Assembly (NCBI RefSeq): GCF_019669925.1
Contig: NZ_AP019779.1
Location: forward strand, 1,689,001 to 1,753,000
DNA length: 64,000 bases
Reading direction: 5' to 3'
Source of the DNA: Methanobrevibacter arboriphilus
GTDB lineage: Archaea > Methanobacteriota > Methanobacteria > Methanobacteriales > Methanobacteriaceae
The notes beneath the pieces are model-generated. The model worked only from the letters and a program-made list of their open reading frames with translations. It searched no databases and was not told the DNA's origin. Below, one piece after another: positions 18,871-28,069 of the stretch. Positions within the stretch are counted from its first letter, which is position 1. Each line of letters starts with the position of its first letter. A program made the translations under genes and the position numbers.

Positions 18871-18960
18871 TCTTCTTTAATATTAAAATAGATCATTTTA
18901 ATTCTAAATTTTTATCAATTTAGTGATATTAAAGAGGACTTTCTACAAAGTCATTTTTTA
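18871..18960 (+). ncRNA. Possible structured RNA: three-way junction plus hairpin and T run
   Basis: A long stem P1 pairs 18871-18883 with 18926-18938 (13 pairs, one G-U). It encloses two perfect hairpins: P2 TAAAAT/ATTTTA (18884-18900) and P3 CTAAATT/AATTTAG (18904-18923). Then GACTTT-CTAC-AAAGTC (18937-18952) is followed by a T-rich run. In an AT-rich genome part of this could arise by chance, and P1 overlaps the last hairpin by two bases. No promoter is obvious and no known family was recognised. Confidence 0.3.
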
Positions 18961-19199
18961 AAATATTTTTTTCTAAATTTTTTTTAAATGGATTGGTTAT
19001 GTACGATATTTTTGTTTAATTAAGATATATATTAAAATGAAGAATGTATTTTTATTTAAAATAATTTGAATATTTTTTAATTAAATTTAAAAAATATTAA
19101 CCTTGTTTAACAAAAACATAATTGGTTGCTTGTCAATAAATTATAACAATGTTTTTATTCTTAAAATAATATATATCAATAGTAAGTATAATATTATAG

Positions 19200-19310
19200 A
19201 TTTTCATGACAAAGTATCATGACAAATATATAATTAATGAAATGTAACTTTACTTATTATTTCATGATGGACATAAAATTATAGTTATAGTCATGGAAAA
19301 TTTTATTTTA
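19200..19310. promoter_or_regulatory. Cluster of TCATGA-type repeats upstream of the TetR gene
   Basis: TCATGACAAAG and TCATGACAAAT follow each other closely (about 19203-19226). TTTCATGATGGACAT (about 19260) and GTCATGGAAA (about 19291) lie further on, and ATGAAAT / ATTTCAT forms an inverted pair around 19239-19265. These could be operator sites for the TetR-type regulator encoded downstream. Binding is inferred only from position and repetition. Confidence 0.35.
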
Positions 19311-19477
19311 AACATTTTTATAAAATGGTTATATATACTTTAAATTTAATTTTAAAGTGAATGATGAAATTTTTCATTATTTAGAAATTTTTAATATATA
19401 TAAAATTTCATGTCTTATACTATGTATTGTATAACTATACAAATTTTATATATAATTTATTCGAGGAGACTAAAAAT

Positions 19478-20092
19478 ATGAGTAAAAGAGATGAAATTAT
19501 TGAATCAGCATTTTTACTTTTTTTAGATTATGGAATTGAGAATGTTCCTGTTACTAAAATAATGGAAAAAGCAAATATCAGCAATGGGGGCTTTTTTCAC
19601 TATTTTAAGACTAAAAATGACTTGATTATTGAAGTAATGGAAACATATATCTATTATTATTTTAATATACCTTCTGAAAAAATCATAAACTCAAAAGTTC
19701 CAACTATAGATAAAATAAAATTATATTATTCTAAATCTATTCGATATGATTTAAACAAAAAAGAATTCAATAATATCACATATAGTGGTAAAAAAATTGA
19801 TTATAAAAAGTTAGCAGGACTTTTTTTAAGTAGTTTTAGAAAATATAAATTTTTAAAAGATAATTATAATAATACTAAATCAAACATTATTAATATAGTA
19901 AAAAATTTTATCGATGATGATATAAAATCAGGAAAAATTAAGAAAAATATTGATTCTAATGAAATGTCTACAATTATTTTTGCATTATATATAGGGGATC
20001 TTGTTTCATGGGTTGCATCTGATGATTTAAATTTATTTGATTCATTTTCTAATCATCTAGATCAAATATGGGAAAAATTATTAATTGATTAA
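19478..20092 (+). CDS. TetR/AcrR family transcriptional regulator
   Basis: Single-domain-type repressor of 204 aa. The N-terminal helix-turn-helix is clear: RDEIIESAFLLFLDYGIENV, TKIMEKANISNGGFFHYFKT, KNDLIIEVMETY (residues 4-57). The rest is a helical ligand-binding/dimer domain without recognisable specificity. The start is ATG 19478 behind GGAGAC; a TTG at 19427 is further upstream without a binding site. TetR proteins usually repress their own gene and a neighbour, so the alcohol dehydrogenase/npdG pair 1 kb upstream is a candidate target; this is inference. The coding sequence is Lys/Asn/Ile-rich like the rest of the genome. Confidence 0.9.
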   Translation: MSKRDEIIESAFLLFLDYGIENVPVTKIMEKANISNGGFFHYFKTKNDLIIEVMETYIYYYFNIPSEKIINSKVPTIDKIKLYYSKSIRYDLNKKEFNNITYSGKKIDYKKLAGLFLSSFRKYKFLKDNYNNTKSNIINIVKNFIDDDIKSGKIKKNIDSNEMSTIIFALYIGDLVSWVASDDLNLFDSFSNHLDQIWEKLLID

Positions 20093-20238
20093 AAACTAAT
20101 TTTATTATTTTTACTAATGAATGTTATTAGTTTAATAAATTATAATCTGTATTATGTCATATTTGCTTATATCATAAAAATTTGCCAATAATGCTATTTT
20201 TAATAGACTTTAAAACTTATTTTTCCCTTGTTTTTTAA

Positions 20239-22089
20239 TTATTTATCATATTTAGCATAAAATCCATCAGTATCTGCATAAATTGCTTTAAAACCGTATT
20301 CTTCTGATTTTTTCATTGTTTCCTTTATATAATCTCTGCCCCATGCAGTGATAGATTCCGCACATTCCATAGAATACCATCTAAATCTTGAAAATCCATA
20401 AATTCCATACATAGTATTTGCAAGTCGTTTTAATGCATCTTGCTGTACTTTCAATATTCTTTTCTCAGTAGGGTCATCAGTTTCTCTCATCTGTCTTTTT
20501 ATTTTTAATCTTTCACTAATTACATTACCTATTACAGAAGGAATAAATCCTTTTGGAGTTTTTGCAAATTTATTATCATATTCAGGGGATATATTGAATT
20601 TATTTTCATCTTCATCTATTTCTTCTTCTTTATAAAGATAATTAGCTATATTATAATCATCACCTAAATGTTTTTTTAAAAGAACATCTGGAGAAACATT
20701 TTTTGAAATTATTATACTGGGATACAGACTTCTAAAATCAAATTGTACTAAATTATCATGTAATCCTTTTTCTGGTTCTTTTACATAACCTCCTACAGCA
20801 CTTTCTGATCTTCTTGAAGAAAATTCTCCTCCAGTCGGTTTATTTGGAACAAGTTCATTGTCTTCATATGCTTTTCGTACTAAATACCATTCAGCTTGCT
20901 GCCCCGTTGCCATACGAGTTAAATCAAAAAATGGCTGCCCTACAATTCGAGTTAATTCTAAACTAAGAGGTAATGTTTCTTCAGCTATCTTTAAAGTAGA
21001 TAAAACATCATCTAATGAATAATTAAATAAGTTTGTTAATTCTTCTCCGCCATTATCCCAAAACTGATAAATTCTATCTCCAGGCACTTCAATCTTTTCT
21101 TCACCGAATAGCTCGAAATAAACTCTTTCTAGAGTATATCTATCTAAACTGATATATCTTCTCATAACTAAGTACAAATCAACATGTATAAGTCCTTTAA
21201 AAGAAGCAGCATTTGCATAACCTCTTCTTAAGAATTTCACTCCTGAACCATCCATTCCAAAATCAAGGTTTATGTTGTAAATTCCTGCTCTATCTTTAAG
21301 ATAAGGAAAATCAAAATTATCAGAATTATATCCTACAATAATGTCTACATTATTATTTTTAACAACTTCTACAAATTTTTTTATCATTTCTTCTTCTGAG
21401 GAAACAGTTTCTACAAAATCTAGCTCTTTTCCTTTTGTAGAGATTACTTTTTCAACCTCAAAATTACTTGAAATACCAATCATTATTATTTCATCTTTTT
21501 TTGAATTTGGCATTCCATAAGGGTTTCTAACTTCTAAATCAAAACTTAATATTCTTAAACTTGGAAATTCACTATCTACTGTTTTAGGAGATTTTTTTAA
21601 TTTCATTATTTTTAAATTTGAATCTTTAGATTTAATACTTGGAAAAGAAGGGATTGTTTCTCCAGAAACTTCTATTTCTGACATTGGAAAAATATTATTA
21701 TCAATAAGATATCTTCTATAAAAAGGAATGTCATGTTCTCTTATATCATCAACAGATTCAAGATCTCTTATTATTTCTCTTATTTTTGGAACATCCTGAG
21801 GATGTGTAAATGTTACTTTTAAAAATTCACCTTCAATTTGAAATTTCTTTTTATGAACCTTTTCAATCTTTTTAAGTTTAAAATCTAAATCTTCAATATC
21901 TTCTATACATTTTTCTATATCATTAGCTATTACATATATATAAGGTTCAAAAGTATCATCTAAAGCTATTATCTTTTTTTCACCTGTTTTACCATTTTCA
22001 TCTTTTTCTTTTCCAAAAAGACGTATAACAGCTTTTTCTTCATGAGTTATATAATCAATATCCAATAATATTATATTTTTAATTTCCAT
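20239..22089 (-). CDS. polB1: DNA polymerase B, large fragment of split enzyme
   Basis: Replicative family-B polymerase lacking its C-terminal thumb. Exonuclease motifs are Exo [10 protein letters not shown] (about residue 184), Exo [14 protein letters not shown] (about 258) and Exo III NYSLDDV (about 357). Polymerase motif A is [11 protein letters not shown] (about 450), motif [14 protein letters not shown] (about 553) and motif C YADTDG (about 605). The protein stops about nine residues after motif C, at 616 aa, whereas unsplit archaeal PolB is about 780 aa. Methanothermobacter is known to encode PolB as two polypeptides split at this place; the small partner gene is not in this window. It is the last gene of a minus-strand run. 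Confidence 0.93.
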   Translation of the reverse strand: MEIKNIILLDIDYITHEEKAVIRLFGKEKDENGKTGEKKIIALDDTFEPYIYVIANDIEKCIEDIEDLDFKLKKIEKVHKKKFQIEGEFLKVTFTHPQDVPKIREIIRDLESVDDIREHDIPFYRRYLIDNNIFPMSEIEVSGETIPSFPSIKSKDSNLKIMKLKKSPKTVDSEFPSLRILSFDLEVRNPYGMPNSKKDEIIMIGISSNFEVEKVISTKGKELDFVETVSSEEEMIKKFVEVVKNNNVDIIVGYNSDNFDFPYLKDRAGIYNINLDFGMDGSGVKFLRRGYANAASFKGLIHVDLYLVMRRYISLDRYTLERVYFELFGEEKIEVPGDRIYQFWDNGGEELTNLFNYSLDDVLSTLKIAEETLPLSLELTRIVGQPFFDLTRMATGQQAEWYLVRKAYEDNELVPNKPTGGEFSSRRSESAVGGYVKEPEKGLHDNLVQFDFRSLYPSIIISKNVSPDVLLKKHLGDDYNIANYLYKEEEIDEDENKFNISPEYDNKFAKTPKGFIPSVIGNVISERLKIKRQMRETDDPTEKRILKVQQDALKRLANTMYGIYGFSRFRWYSMECAESITAWGRDYIKETMKKSEEYGFKAIYADTDGFYAKYDK

Positions 22090-22148
22090 AATTGATCATT
22101 TCAAATTGTTTTTTATTTTTTTATTTTTTTCAGATGGTTTTTATCTTT

Positions 22149-23210
22149 TTAGATTGTTACATTTTTATTTTCTAAACTTAATCTTTCTTTTTCATTTTTA
22201 TATGTTTTAACAACAGCATAAGTAATTCCCAATATTAAAGGGCCTAATATAAATCCAATCAATCCGAAGACAATTGGTCCAGATACAAATCCAAGTAAAA
22301 GTATCATTGGATGAATATCGACATATTTTCCAGAAAGGGTAGGTCTTATATACATATCACTTAAACTTAAACCAAATCCAAATAATAATACTATAATTCC
22401 CCTTACATAATTTCCAGATACCATATCATATATAAATAATATTGTATAAACTGGCCAAGGACCAATGAGTGGTATTAATTGACATACACCAGTTAAAATA
22501 CCTAAAAATAGGGCATAAGGATATCCTAATATTAAGAATCCAATGGTTGCAATAAGTCCAATAATAAATCCTGTTAGGAAATGTCCATAGAATATACTTT
22601 TTAACACAGTTTTAATTTCTTTAATCATGTTTCCAAAGAATTGATGTTTTTCTTTTGGAATAAGTGCTTTAACATATGACTTTACTTTATAACCATCTCT
22701 TGCAAAATAAAATGTTGAGAATATTAAAACAAATACTTGAATCATAACAAATGGTAGTGATTTTACAAATTCTATGAAATATCCAAAGAATAATTTTAAT
22801 ATGTCATTTATCAATTCTGTTATTGTAGTAGTGATTGATTCGGTTGATGACTGCATTTCAGTAGGTATATAACTATTAATAATGCTTGTTGTTTGATTGA
22901 AACTTATTTGACTTAAAATGTTGTGGTTATTATTAATAAATGTATAAGATAAATCTATTGTAACTGAAATTGTATATGCAAATAATAATATTAGTGGAAT
23001 AACAACAATTACTATGCTTAATATAATGGATATTGAAGGGTATTTAAGTTTAGATTGAAACTTATTTTTTATTGGCTTTATTCCATAAGCTATTATTATT
23101 CCAAGTATTATCATATTTAATATTGGCATTAATGTGAATAATGACACTATTAATAAAATCAATATTATAAATAGGGATGATCCAATTGTATCAAAAATTT
23201 TTTCTTTCAC
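22149..23210 (-). CDS. AI-2E family (PerM-like) transporter
   Basis: Polytopic membrane protein of 353 aa with about eight hydrophobic segments. It has the family's conserved second half: IGLIATIGFLILGYPYALFL, GILTGVCQLIPLIGPWPVYT, then PTLSGKYVDIHPMILLLGF and GLIGFILGPLILGI. Bacterial relatives export autoinducer-2 or act as Na+/H+ antiporters; in archaea the substrate is unknown. The start is GTG 23210 with GGTG five nt upstream. It lies between polB1 and pyrK on the same strand with short gaps, so co-transcription with pyrD-pyrK is possible. Confidence 0.88.
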   Translation of the reverse strand: MKEKIFDTIGSSLFIILILLIVSLFTLMPILNMIILGIIIAYGIKPIKNKFQSKLKYPSISIILSIVIVVIPLILLFAYTISVTIDLSYTFINNNHNILSQISFNQTTSIINSYIPTEMQSSTESITTTITELINDILKLFFGYFIEFVKSLPFVMIQVFVLIFSTFYFARDGYKVKSYVKALIPKEKHQFFGNMIKEIKTVLKSIFYGHFLTGFIIGLIATIGFLILGYPYALFLGILTGVCQLIPLIGPWPVYTILFIYDMVSGNYVRGIIVLLFGFGLSLSDMYIRPTLSGKYVDIHPMILLLGFVSGPIVFGLIGFILGPLILGITYAVVKTYKNEKERLSLENKNVTI

Positions 23211-23241
23211 TCTAACACCATTTTATAATAATAATTATTAT

Positions 23242-24072
23242 TTAATATGATTCTTTTTCCCCTGAGGCATTTCTATGATATTTTCCAAACTCTTCAATTT
23301 TTTTTAAATCTTTATTTGAAAAAACAGGTCCTTCTACACAGATTCTCCAACCAGTATTGTCTACACAACACTGACCACATATTCCCATTGCACATTTCAT
23401 ATACCTTTCCATAGAATATTGTGCAGGTATTTCTCTATCTTCAAGTAAATCAAAAATTCCTTTCATCATTAGTTCAGGTCCACAAACAATTGCTATATCA
23501 TATGAGTTACTTTTAAGTAAATCAATAGTTCGATGAGTTGCATATCCTTCAAATCCACATGTTCCATCATCAGTACATGTGAAAATATTTGCACTACCAT
23601 CTTCTAATTTTTCAGAAAATAACAATTCATCTTTGGTTATAGAAGCACAAATAACATCTATATTAGATTTTTGTCCTATGTAACTTGTAAAACAAGCTAT
23701 TGGGGCCATACCAACTCCCCCTCCAATAGCTAGTATTTTTTTATTTTCTATATTTTCAAGATTAAAACCATTTCCATATGGCCCTCTAATACCTAATTTA
23801 TCTCCAACAGATAAACTGTGTAACTTTTCAGTAAATTCTCCAATTTTTTTAATGGTAATTCCTATTTTATTATTTTCTCTATCAATTATGGAAATAGACA
23901 TTGGTTTTTCATCACTTTTTCCTAAAAAATTCCAAACCATGACAAATTGTCCTGGAATCGGTATCCTATCTTCTTTCATTTCCCAATCAAATATAAATGT
24001 TTTAATAGTATCAGTTTCAGAAATTATTTTTTTAATTTCTAAAATCTCATAATTGTTTATAATTTTATTCAT
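23242..24072 (-). CDS. pyrK: Dihydroorotate dehydrogenase, electron-transfer subunit
   Basis: FAD and [2Fe-2S] subunit that passes electrons from dihydroorotate oxidation to NAD+ or another acceptor. It has the FAD-binding domain with PGQFVMVWNF and KPMSISIIDR, and the nucleotide-binding domain with LAIGGGVGMAPIACF and VCGPELMMKGIFDLL. The C-terminal cluster ligands are in MKCAMGICGQCCVDNTGW and RICVEGP. 276 aa. It starts at ATG behind GGGGAT. It is paired with pyrD, 132 nt upstream on the same strand. Confidence 0.94.
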   Translation of the reverse strand: MNKIINNYEILEIKKIISETDTIKTFIFDWEMKEDRIPIPGQFVMVWNFLGKSDEKPMSISIIDRENNKIGITIKKIGEFTEKLHSLSVGDKLGIRGPYGNGFNLENIENKKILAIGGGVGMAPIACFTSYIGQKSNIDVICASITKDELLFSEKLEDGSANIFTCTDDGTCGFEGYATHRTIDLLKSNSYDIAIVCGPELMMKGIFDLLEDREIPAQYSMERYMKCAMGICGQCCVDNTGWRICVEGPVFSNKDLKKIEEFGKYHRNASGEKESY

Positions 24073-24204
24073 TAAAATCCCCTTAGTAAATTTCCAAATA
24101 AATTTCTAAAAATTCCAATAATTTTATAAAATTTTCAGTAAATGGATTTAATAGTTATTAGCATATCCTATCATTTATTAACATATCTTATCATTTAGAA
24201 TATT

Positions 24205-25134
24205 TTATCCTTTATTAGAATATCCTATCATTTCATCAATAGATTTAAAATCATTTTCTTTCATGAAAAATTTTAACTTATCTTTTATTTTTGAAAATAT
24301 ACCTATTCCTTCATACATTATTGATGTTCCAATTTGAACAGCTGATGCTCCTGCATATAAAAATTCAACCACATCTTCATAATTAGATATTCCTCCAACA
24401 CCTATTATTGGAATGTTACAATTTGCATAAGCATCATAAACGCATCTGATAGCTATAGGCTTAATAGCTGGACCAGACATTCCACCAAATTTATTTGAAA
24501 GAATTGGGGTTCCAGCATTTATATCAATTTTCATTCCAGGACCAACTGAATTAATAAGAGTTATTGCATCAGCACCAGCTTTTTCAGCAGACTTTGCTAT
24601 TTGGGTAAGATCGGTGACATTAGGTGTAAGTTTAGCTATAATTGGAGTATTTGAAGATGTTGCGTTTTTTGAAGCTTTAACAACTTCATATGTGAGATCA
24701 GGGTCTTGACCAATAGCTGCACCGCATCCAGTCATTGCATGAGGGCAAGAAACATTTAATTCAATCATATCAACAAGAGACTCTATTTCATTCACCATAT
24801 ATCCAAATTCATCAGAATTTGAACCATAGATAGAGGCAATAGATATGTTTTCATCTCCATTCCTATTTTTCTTGTTAATAAGTTTTAATTCATTTTTGAA
24901 GTTTTTGACACCTGGACTTGAAAGACCAATAGCATTTATAATTCCTCCTTTTACTGCAACTGTTGTTGGATTTTTATAACCTTTGTTAGGATTTATTGAA
25001 AAAGATTTTGTTACAACGCCTCCAGCACCAGATTCTAAAATCAAGTTTAAGGAAGAGGCAGTACTCCCCATGACTCCTGCAGCTAATATTAGAGGATTTT
25101 GAAATTGGATTCCACATAATTCTGTTTTAAGCAT
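24205..25134 (-). CDS. pyrD: Dihydroorotate dehydrogenase, catalytic subunit (class 1B)
   Basis: Oxidises dihydroorotate to orotate in pyrimidine synthesis, together with PyrK. FMN-barrel segments are FQNPLILAAGVMGS, GGVVTKSFSINP, the active-site-containing ELNVSCPHAMTGCGAAIG (base cysteine in NVSCPH), IIAKLTPNVTDL, GGMSGPAIKPIAIRCVYD, IIGVGGISNYEDVVEFLYAG and AVQIGTSIMYEG. 309 aa from ATG 25134, which sits 7 nt after GGAG; an in-frame TTG at 25140 is too close to it. The palindromes at 25309 and 25358 may regulate this minus-strand run. Confidence 0.95.
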   Translation of the reverse strand: MLKTELCGIQFQNPLILAAGVMGSTASSLNLILESGAGGVVTKSFSINPNKGYKNPTTVAVKGGIINAIGLSSPGVKNFKNELKLINKKNRNGDENISIASIYGSNSDEFGYMVNEIESLVDMIELNVSCPHAMTGCGAAIGQDPDLTYEVVKASKNATSSNTPIIAKLTPNVTDLTQIAKSAEKAGADAITLINSVGPGMKIDINAGTPILSNKFGGMSGPAIKPIAIRCVYDAYANCNIPIIGVGGISNYEDVVEFLYAGASAVQIGTSIMYEGIGIFSKIKDKLKFFMKENDFKSIDEMIGYSNKG

Positions 25135-25308
25135 ATACAAACTCCACTTAATTATATTGGTTATTTTTAATTTTAATGCTTTTAAGTTTATTATTTTTAA
25201 TTTTATTATAGTATAATTGAGTTTATTATAATTAATTGTATGATTTATTAATTTTAATTTTACTATTCTCAGTTTTTGTTACAAATTTTATTGTTAATAT
25301 GGTTATTT

Positions 25309-25369
25309 AGTAAATTTACTAATATTTAATAATAATTTTATGATATTAGGGCTATTTAGTAAATTTACT
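25309..25369. promoter_or_regulatory. Two copies of the palindrome AGTAAATTTACT between pyrD and nop5
   Basis: The 12-bp perfect palindrome AGTAAATTTACT occurs at 25309-25320 and again at 25358-25369, each preceded by TATTT and followed by a near copy of AATATT, 49 bp apart. They lie in the 336-nt divergent region between pyrD (minus) and nop5 (plus). Two identical palindromes at about five helical turns suggest a dimeric regulator binding twice. Which gene is controlled is unknown. Nothing else is seen in this gap. Confidence 0.5.
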
Positions 25370-25470
25370 GATATTATTTAATAATAATATTATTTAATAA
25401 ATTTAATATTTTATATTATAAATGTTTAGATAATGTAAGATTTATAATTATGTAAATTAAAAACTATATT

Positions 25471-26748
25471 ATGGAAATTTATATTACAAGTTCTATTGCA
25501 GGTTTCATAGCTCTTGATGAAAAATTAAATATAATTGATTATAATCTTTTTAAAGAAGATGATATACCTTTAAATTTTGTTAAAATAGAAAATAATGAAA
25601 TTTTAACTGAAGAAATTGATTTAATAAGAGGATTGATCAAAAATAATGATAATATAATCATTGAAAGTAATATAAGGCTTTCTAATTATATTTCTTATTT
25701 AGGTACTGAATATAAAGATAAAATTCATATCCAGACTCCAAATAGGGGAGGAAATTACCTTAGGTCAAATTTAGAGAATGTTCTATGTGAAATAGGTTTT
25801 TTTGACTCTGAAAAATTAGATAATTCTAAAAGATTAAATAATAAGTCTAAATTAATTTCAATTTATAACAAAATAGCTATTTTTAAAATGAAGGAATCTT
25901 CTAAAGAAGAAGATAAATTAGTTATTCAAGCAATTAATTCTATAGATGAAATTGATGAGTCTATTAGTAAACTAATAGAAAGACTTCGTGAATGGAATGT
26001 TATACATTTCCCTGAAATTGATATAATTCAAAATAATGAAAGTTTTATCAATTTAATTGCAGATAATGATAGAGAAAAAATTATTGAATCTCCTCCTGAT
26101 ATTATATTAAAAAATAATGAAATTGATATTGAAAATGGAAGTAGTGGTGCGGATATAGAAGTTGAAGACATAGAAATGATAAATAATTTTGCAAAATCAA
26201 TTCAATCTCTTCAAAAAACAAGAAATAAAACAGAAGGATATATAGATAAAAAGATGGAAAAATTAGCTCCAAATTTAAGAGATTTACTTGGTTCTTCTTT
26301 AGCTGCAAAGCTAATTGCCCATATTGGAGGGATTAAAAATCTTTCGATGTATTCTGCATCTACTATTCAAATTATGGGGGCAGAAAAAGCTCTATTTAGA
26401 CACCTTAAAACAGGAGAAAGACCTCCTAAACATGGGCTGATTTTCCAGCATCCTCAGGTAAGAACAAATAATTGGTGGATTAGAGGAAAAATAGCTAGAA
26501 CTTTAGCTTTGAAAATATCATTAGCTGTAAGAAAAGATGTATTTTCTGGAGAATTTGATCCAAGTATTTCTGAAAGTTTTCTTGAAAGAGTAGAAGAAAT
26601 TAAAAAAGACAATCCTTTCCCAAAGAAGACAACAAAAAGAAGGAAAGAGGAAAGAAATTTTGAGAAAGGAAAAAAATCTAAATCATATAAGAAAACTAAA
26701 AAACAAAAAAAGAAAAAATTCAAGAATAAAAAAAGAAAAAAGAAGTAA
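25471..26748 (+). CDS. nop5: Nop5 (Nop56/58-type) core protein of C/D box sRNPs
   Basis: Scaffold of the archaeal 2'-O-methylation complex, binding C/D guide RNA with L7Ae and recruiting fibrillarin. The Nop domain is clear: LAPNLRDLLGSSLAAKLIAH, IGGIKNLSMYSASTIQIMGA, EKALFRHLKTGERPPKHGLI, FQHPQVRTNNWW and GKIARTLALKISLAVRKDVF, at about residues 268-360. The N-terminal fibrillarin-binding part is divergent and a coiled-coil follows. The C-terminal 45 residues are almost all Lys and Arg, typical of Nop58-like tails. 425 aa. No strong ribosome-binding site precedes the ATG, so the mRNA may be nearly leaderless. It is followed by flpA, its usual partner. Confidence 0.94.
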   Translation: MEIYITSSIAGFIALDEKLNIIDYNLFKEDDIPLNFVKIENNEILTEEIDLIRGLIKNNDNIIIESNIRLSNYISYLGTEYKDKIHIQTPNRGGNYLRSNLENVLCEIGFFDSEKLDNSKRLNNKSKLISIYNKIAIFKMKESSKEEDKLVIQAINSIDEIDESISKLIERLREWNVIHFPEIDIIQNNESFINLIADNDREKIIESPPDIILKNNEIDIENGSSGADIEVEDIEMINNFAKSIQSLQKTRNKTEGYIDKKMEKLAPNLRDLLGSSLAAKLIAHIGGIKNLSMYSASTIQIMGAEKALFRHLKTGERPPKHGLIFQHPQVRTNNWWIRGKIARTLALKISLAVRKDVFSGEFDPSISESFLERVEEIKKDNPFPKKTTKRRKEERNFEKGKKSKSYKKTKKQKKKKFKNKKRKKK

Positions 26749-26948
26749 TATTAAGCTGAAAAATAATATTTAGCTAAAAATAATATTTAGCTAATGAAAT
26801 GATATTTTATGAATTGATAATGACTTTGATAAAGTTAATATTATTATATTGTATGTATAATAAAAATTATCTTGTAATTTATTATCTTGTAATTTATTAT
26901 TTTGTAATTTATATAATAAATGATTAAATTATATAAGAACTGATTATT

Positions 26949-27593
26949 ATGAATATTTATATTAAAGATGATGAAATAGCAACTGAAAATATTGTTCCTG
27001 GGAAAAGAGTATATGGAGAGCAGCTATTTGAAAAAGATAATTTAGAATACAGATTTTGGAATCCAACTCGTTCTAAATTAGCTGCAGCATATCTTAATGG
27101 GCTTGAAAATTTGAATATTGATGAACAATCAGAAATTTTATATCTTGGAGCTTCCACTGGAACTACAGTATCTCATATATCGGATATAGCAAAAGATGGT
27201 TTTATTTATGCATTAGAATTTTCACCAGTAAGTATGCGAAAATTAGTCCGTTTATGTGAAAAACGTCCAAATATCGCTCCAATTCTTGGAGATGCCACTA
27301 AACCAAAAAAATATCTTAATTTGGTTTCTAAAGTGGATTTAGTTTATTGTGATGTAGCTCAACCAAATCAAACTGATGCTTTTATAGATAATATGAATCT
27401 TTTTTTGAAAAAAGATGGTTTTGGAATTATAATGATTAAATCAAGGAGTATTGATGTTAATCAGAAACCACAAAAGATATTTAAACAAGAAGAAAAAAAA
27501 TTAAAAGAAAAAGGGTTTAAAATAGTAGAAAAAGTTAAACTTGAGCCTTATGAAAAGGATCACATATGTTTTTTAGTTAAAAACATTTTTTAG
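26949..27593 (+). CDS. flpA: Fibrillarin-like rRNA/tRNA 2'-O-methyltransferase
   Basis: SAM-dependent methyltransferase of the C/D box sRNP. It has KRVYGEQLFE, YRFWNPTRSKLAAAYLNGL, the SAM-binding LYLGASTGTTVSHISDI (about residues 65-81), IYALEFSPVSMRKLV, and VDLVYCDVAQPNQTD with the catalytic Asp, then GIIMIKSRSID with the catalytic Lys. 214 aa, the usual archaeal size without the eukaryotic GAR domain. It follows nop5 by about 200 nt on the same strand, the standard archaeal arrangement. Confidence 0.95.
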   Translation: MNIYIKDDEIATENIVPGKRVYGEQLFEKDNLEYRFWNPTRSKLAAAYLNGLENLNIDEQSEILYLGASTGTTVSHISDIAKDGFIYALEFSPVSMRKLVRLCEKRPNIAPILGDATKPKKYLNLVSKVDLVYCDVAQPNQTDAFIDNMNLFLKKDGFGIIMIKSRSIDVNQKPQKIFKQEEKKLKEKGFKIVEKVKLEPYEKDHICFLVKNIF

Positions 27594-27955
27594 ATTTTAT
27601 TATTTTCTAAAACTTTTTAATATTTTATTTATAAAAAGTATTATTCTTATAAAGTATTATTTGTTATATTTTTAAAAATTTTTTGTCTTGTTTTAAAGAT
27701 TAAAAATGTAAGATTATTTTAATAAAAATAAATAATTAGAATATTTAATAATTATGATGTTTGTTTTTATATATGTTTTATTATTAAATATCTTAAAAAT
27801 TCTATTTATTAAATCACTCTATTAAAGCAATATATTATAATCATATAAATAGTATCAATACTTATTTAAGAATTATCTCTTTTTTTGTAGAGAATATTTT
27901 TTTTGAAAAACTTTAAAAAAGTATTACTAAAGAAAGCTTTTTATACTAGTATTAC

Positions 27956-27965
27956 TATAAATATA
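27956..27965 (+). promoter_or_regulatory. TATA box for the hairpin RNA candidate
   Basis: TATAAATATA is centred about 24 nt before 27984, the normal archaeal distance to the first nucleotide of the hairpin. An AGTATTACT motif (27948-27956) abuts it. Confidence 0.4.
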
Positions 27966-27981
27966 TTTGCTAATGCAATAT

Positions 27982-28069
27982 AAGAAAAAGTTCATAATTC
28001 GTCCTCTGGGAATTTTCACACTCATATACACTCCACATTGGTAAAATCCAGAGGATTGAACTTATTCTT
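27982..28069 (+). ncRNA. Candidate small structured RNA, long hairpin
   Basis: AAGAAAAAGTTCA (27982-27994) pairs with TGAACTTATTCTT (28057-28069) with one A-A mismatch. Above it TCCTCTGG (28002-28009) pairs perfectly with CCAGAGGA (28048-28055). The two stems are separated by a 7-nt bulge on the 5' side and one nucleotide on the 3' side. The 38-nt top holds an ATTTT/AAAAT pairing. The GC-richer stem stands out from its surroundings, and a TATA box is correctly placed upstream. I do not recognise box C/D, H/ACA, 5S, 7S or tRNA features. The downstream strand is T-rich. It could be a regulatory sRNA or an end of a lost mobile element. Confidence 0.45.

Larger units (their letters stand above)
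18498..19477. other. 980-nt non-coding region between adh and the TetR gene
   Basis: No plausible gene. It holds the adh 3' hairpin, a multi-stem fold ending in a hairpin and T run (18871-18960), and a cluster of TCATGAC-type repeats (19200-19310) upstream of the TetR gene. Its size, structure and position beside an accessory-type alcohol dehydrogenase suggest an insertion or deletion site, but no transposase remains were found. Confidence 0.5.

Noticed and set aside
18937-18960. Hairpin GACTTT-CTAC-AAAGTC as the end of an insertion sequence
   Set aside because: No matching inverted end, target duplication or transposase remnant was found within the surrounding non-coding region.
27982-28069. 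Hairpin as a box C/D or H/ACA guide RNA
   Set aside because: No box C (RTGATGA), box D (CTGA) or ACA tail at the proper place was found; kept only as an unclassified RNA candidate.
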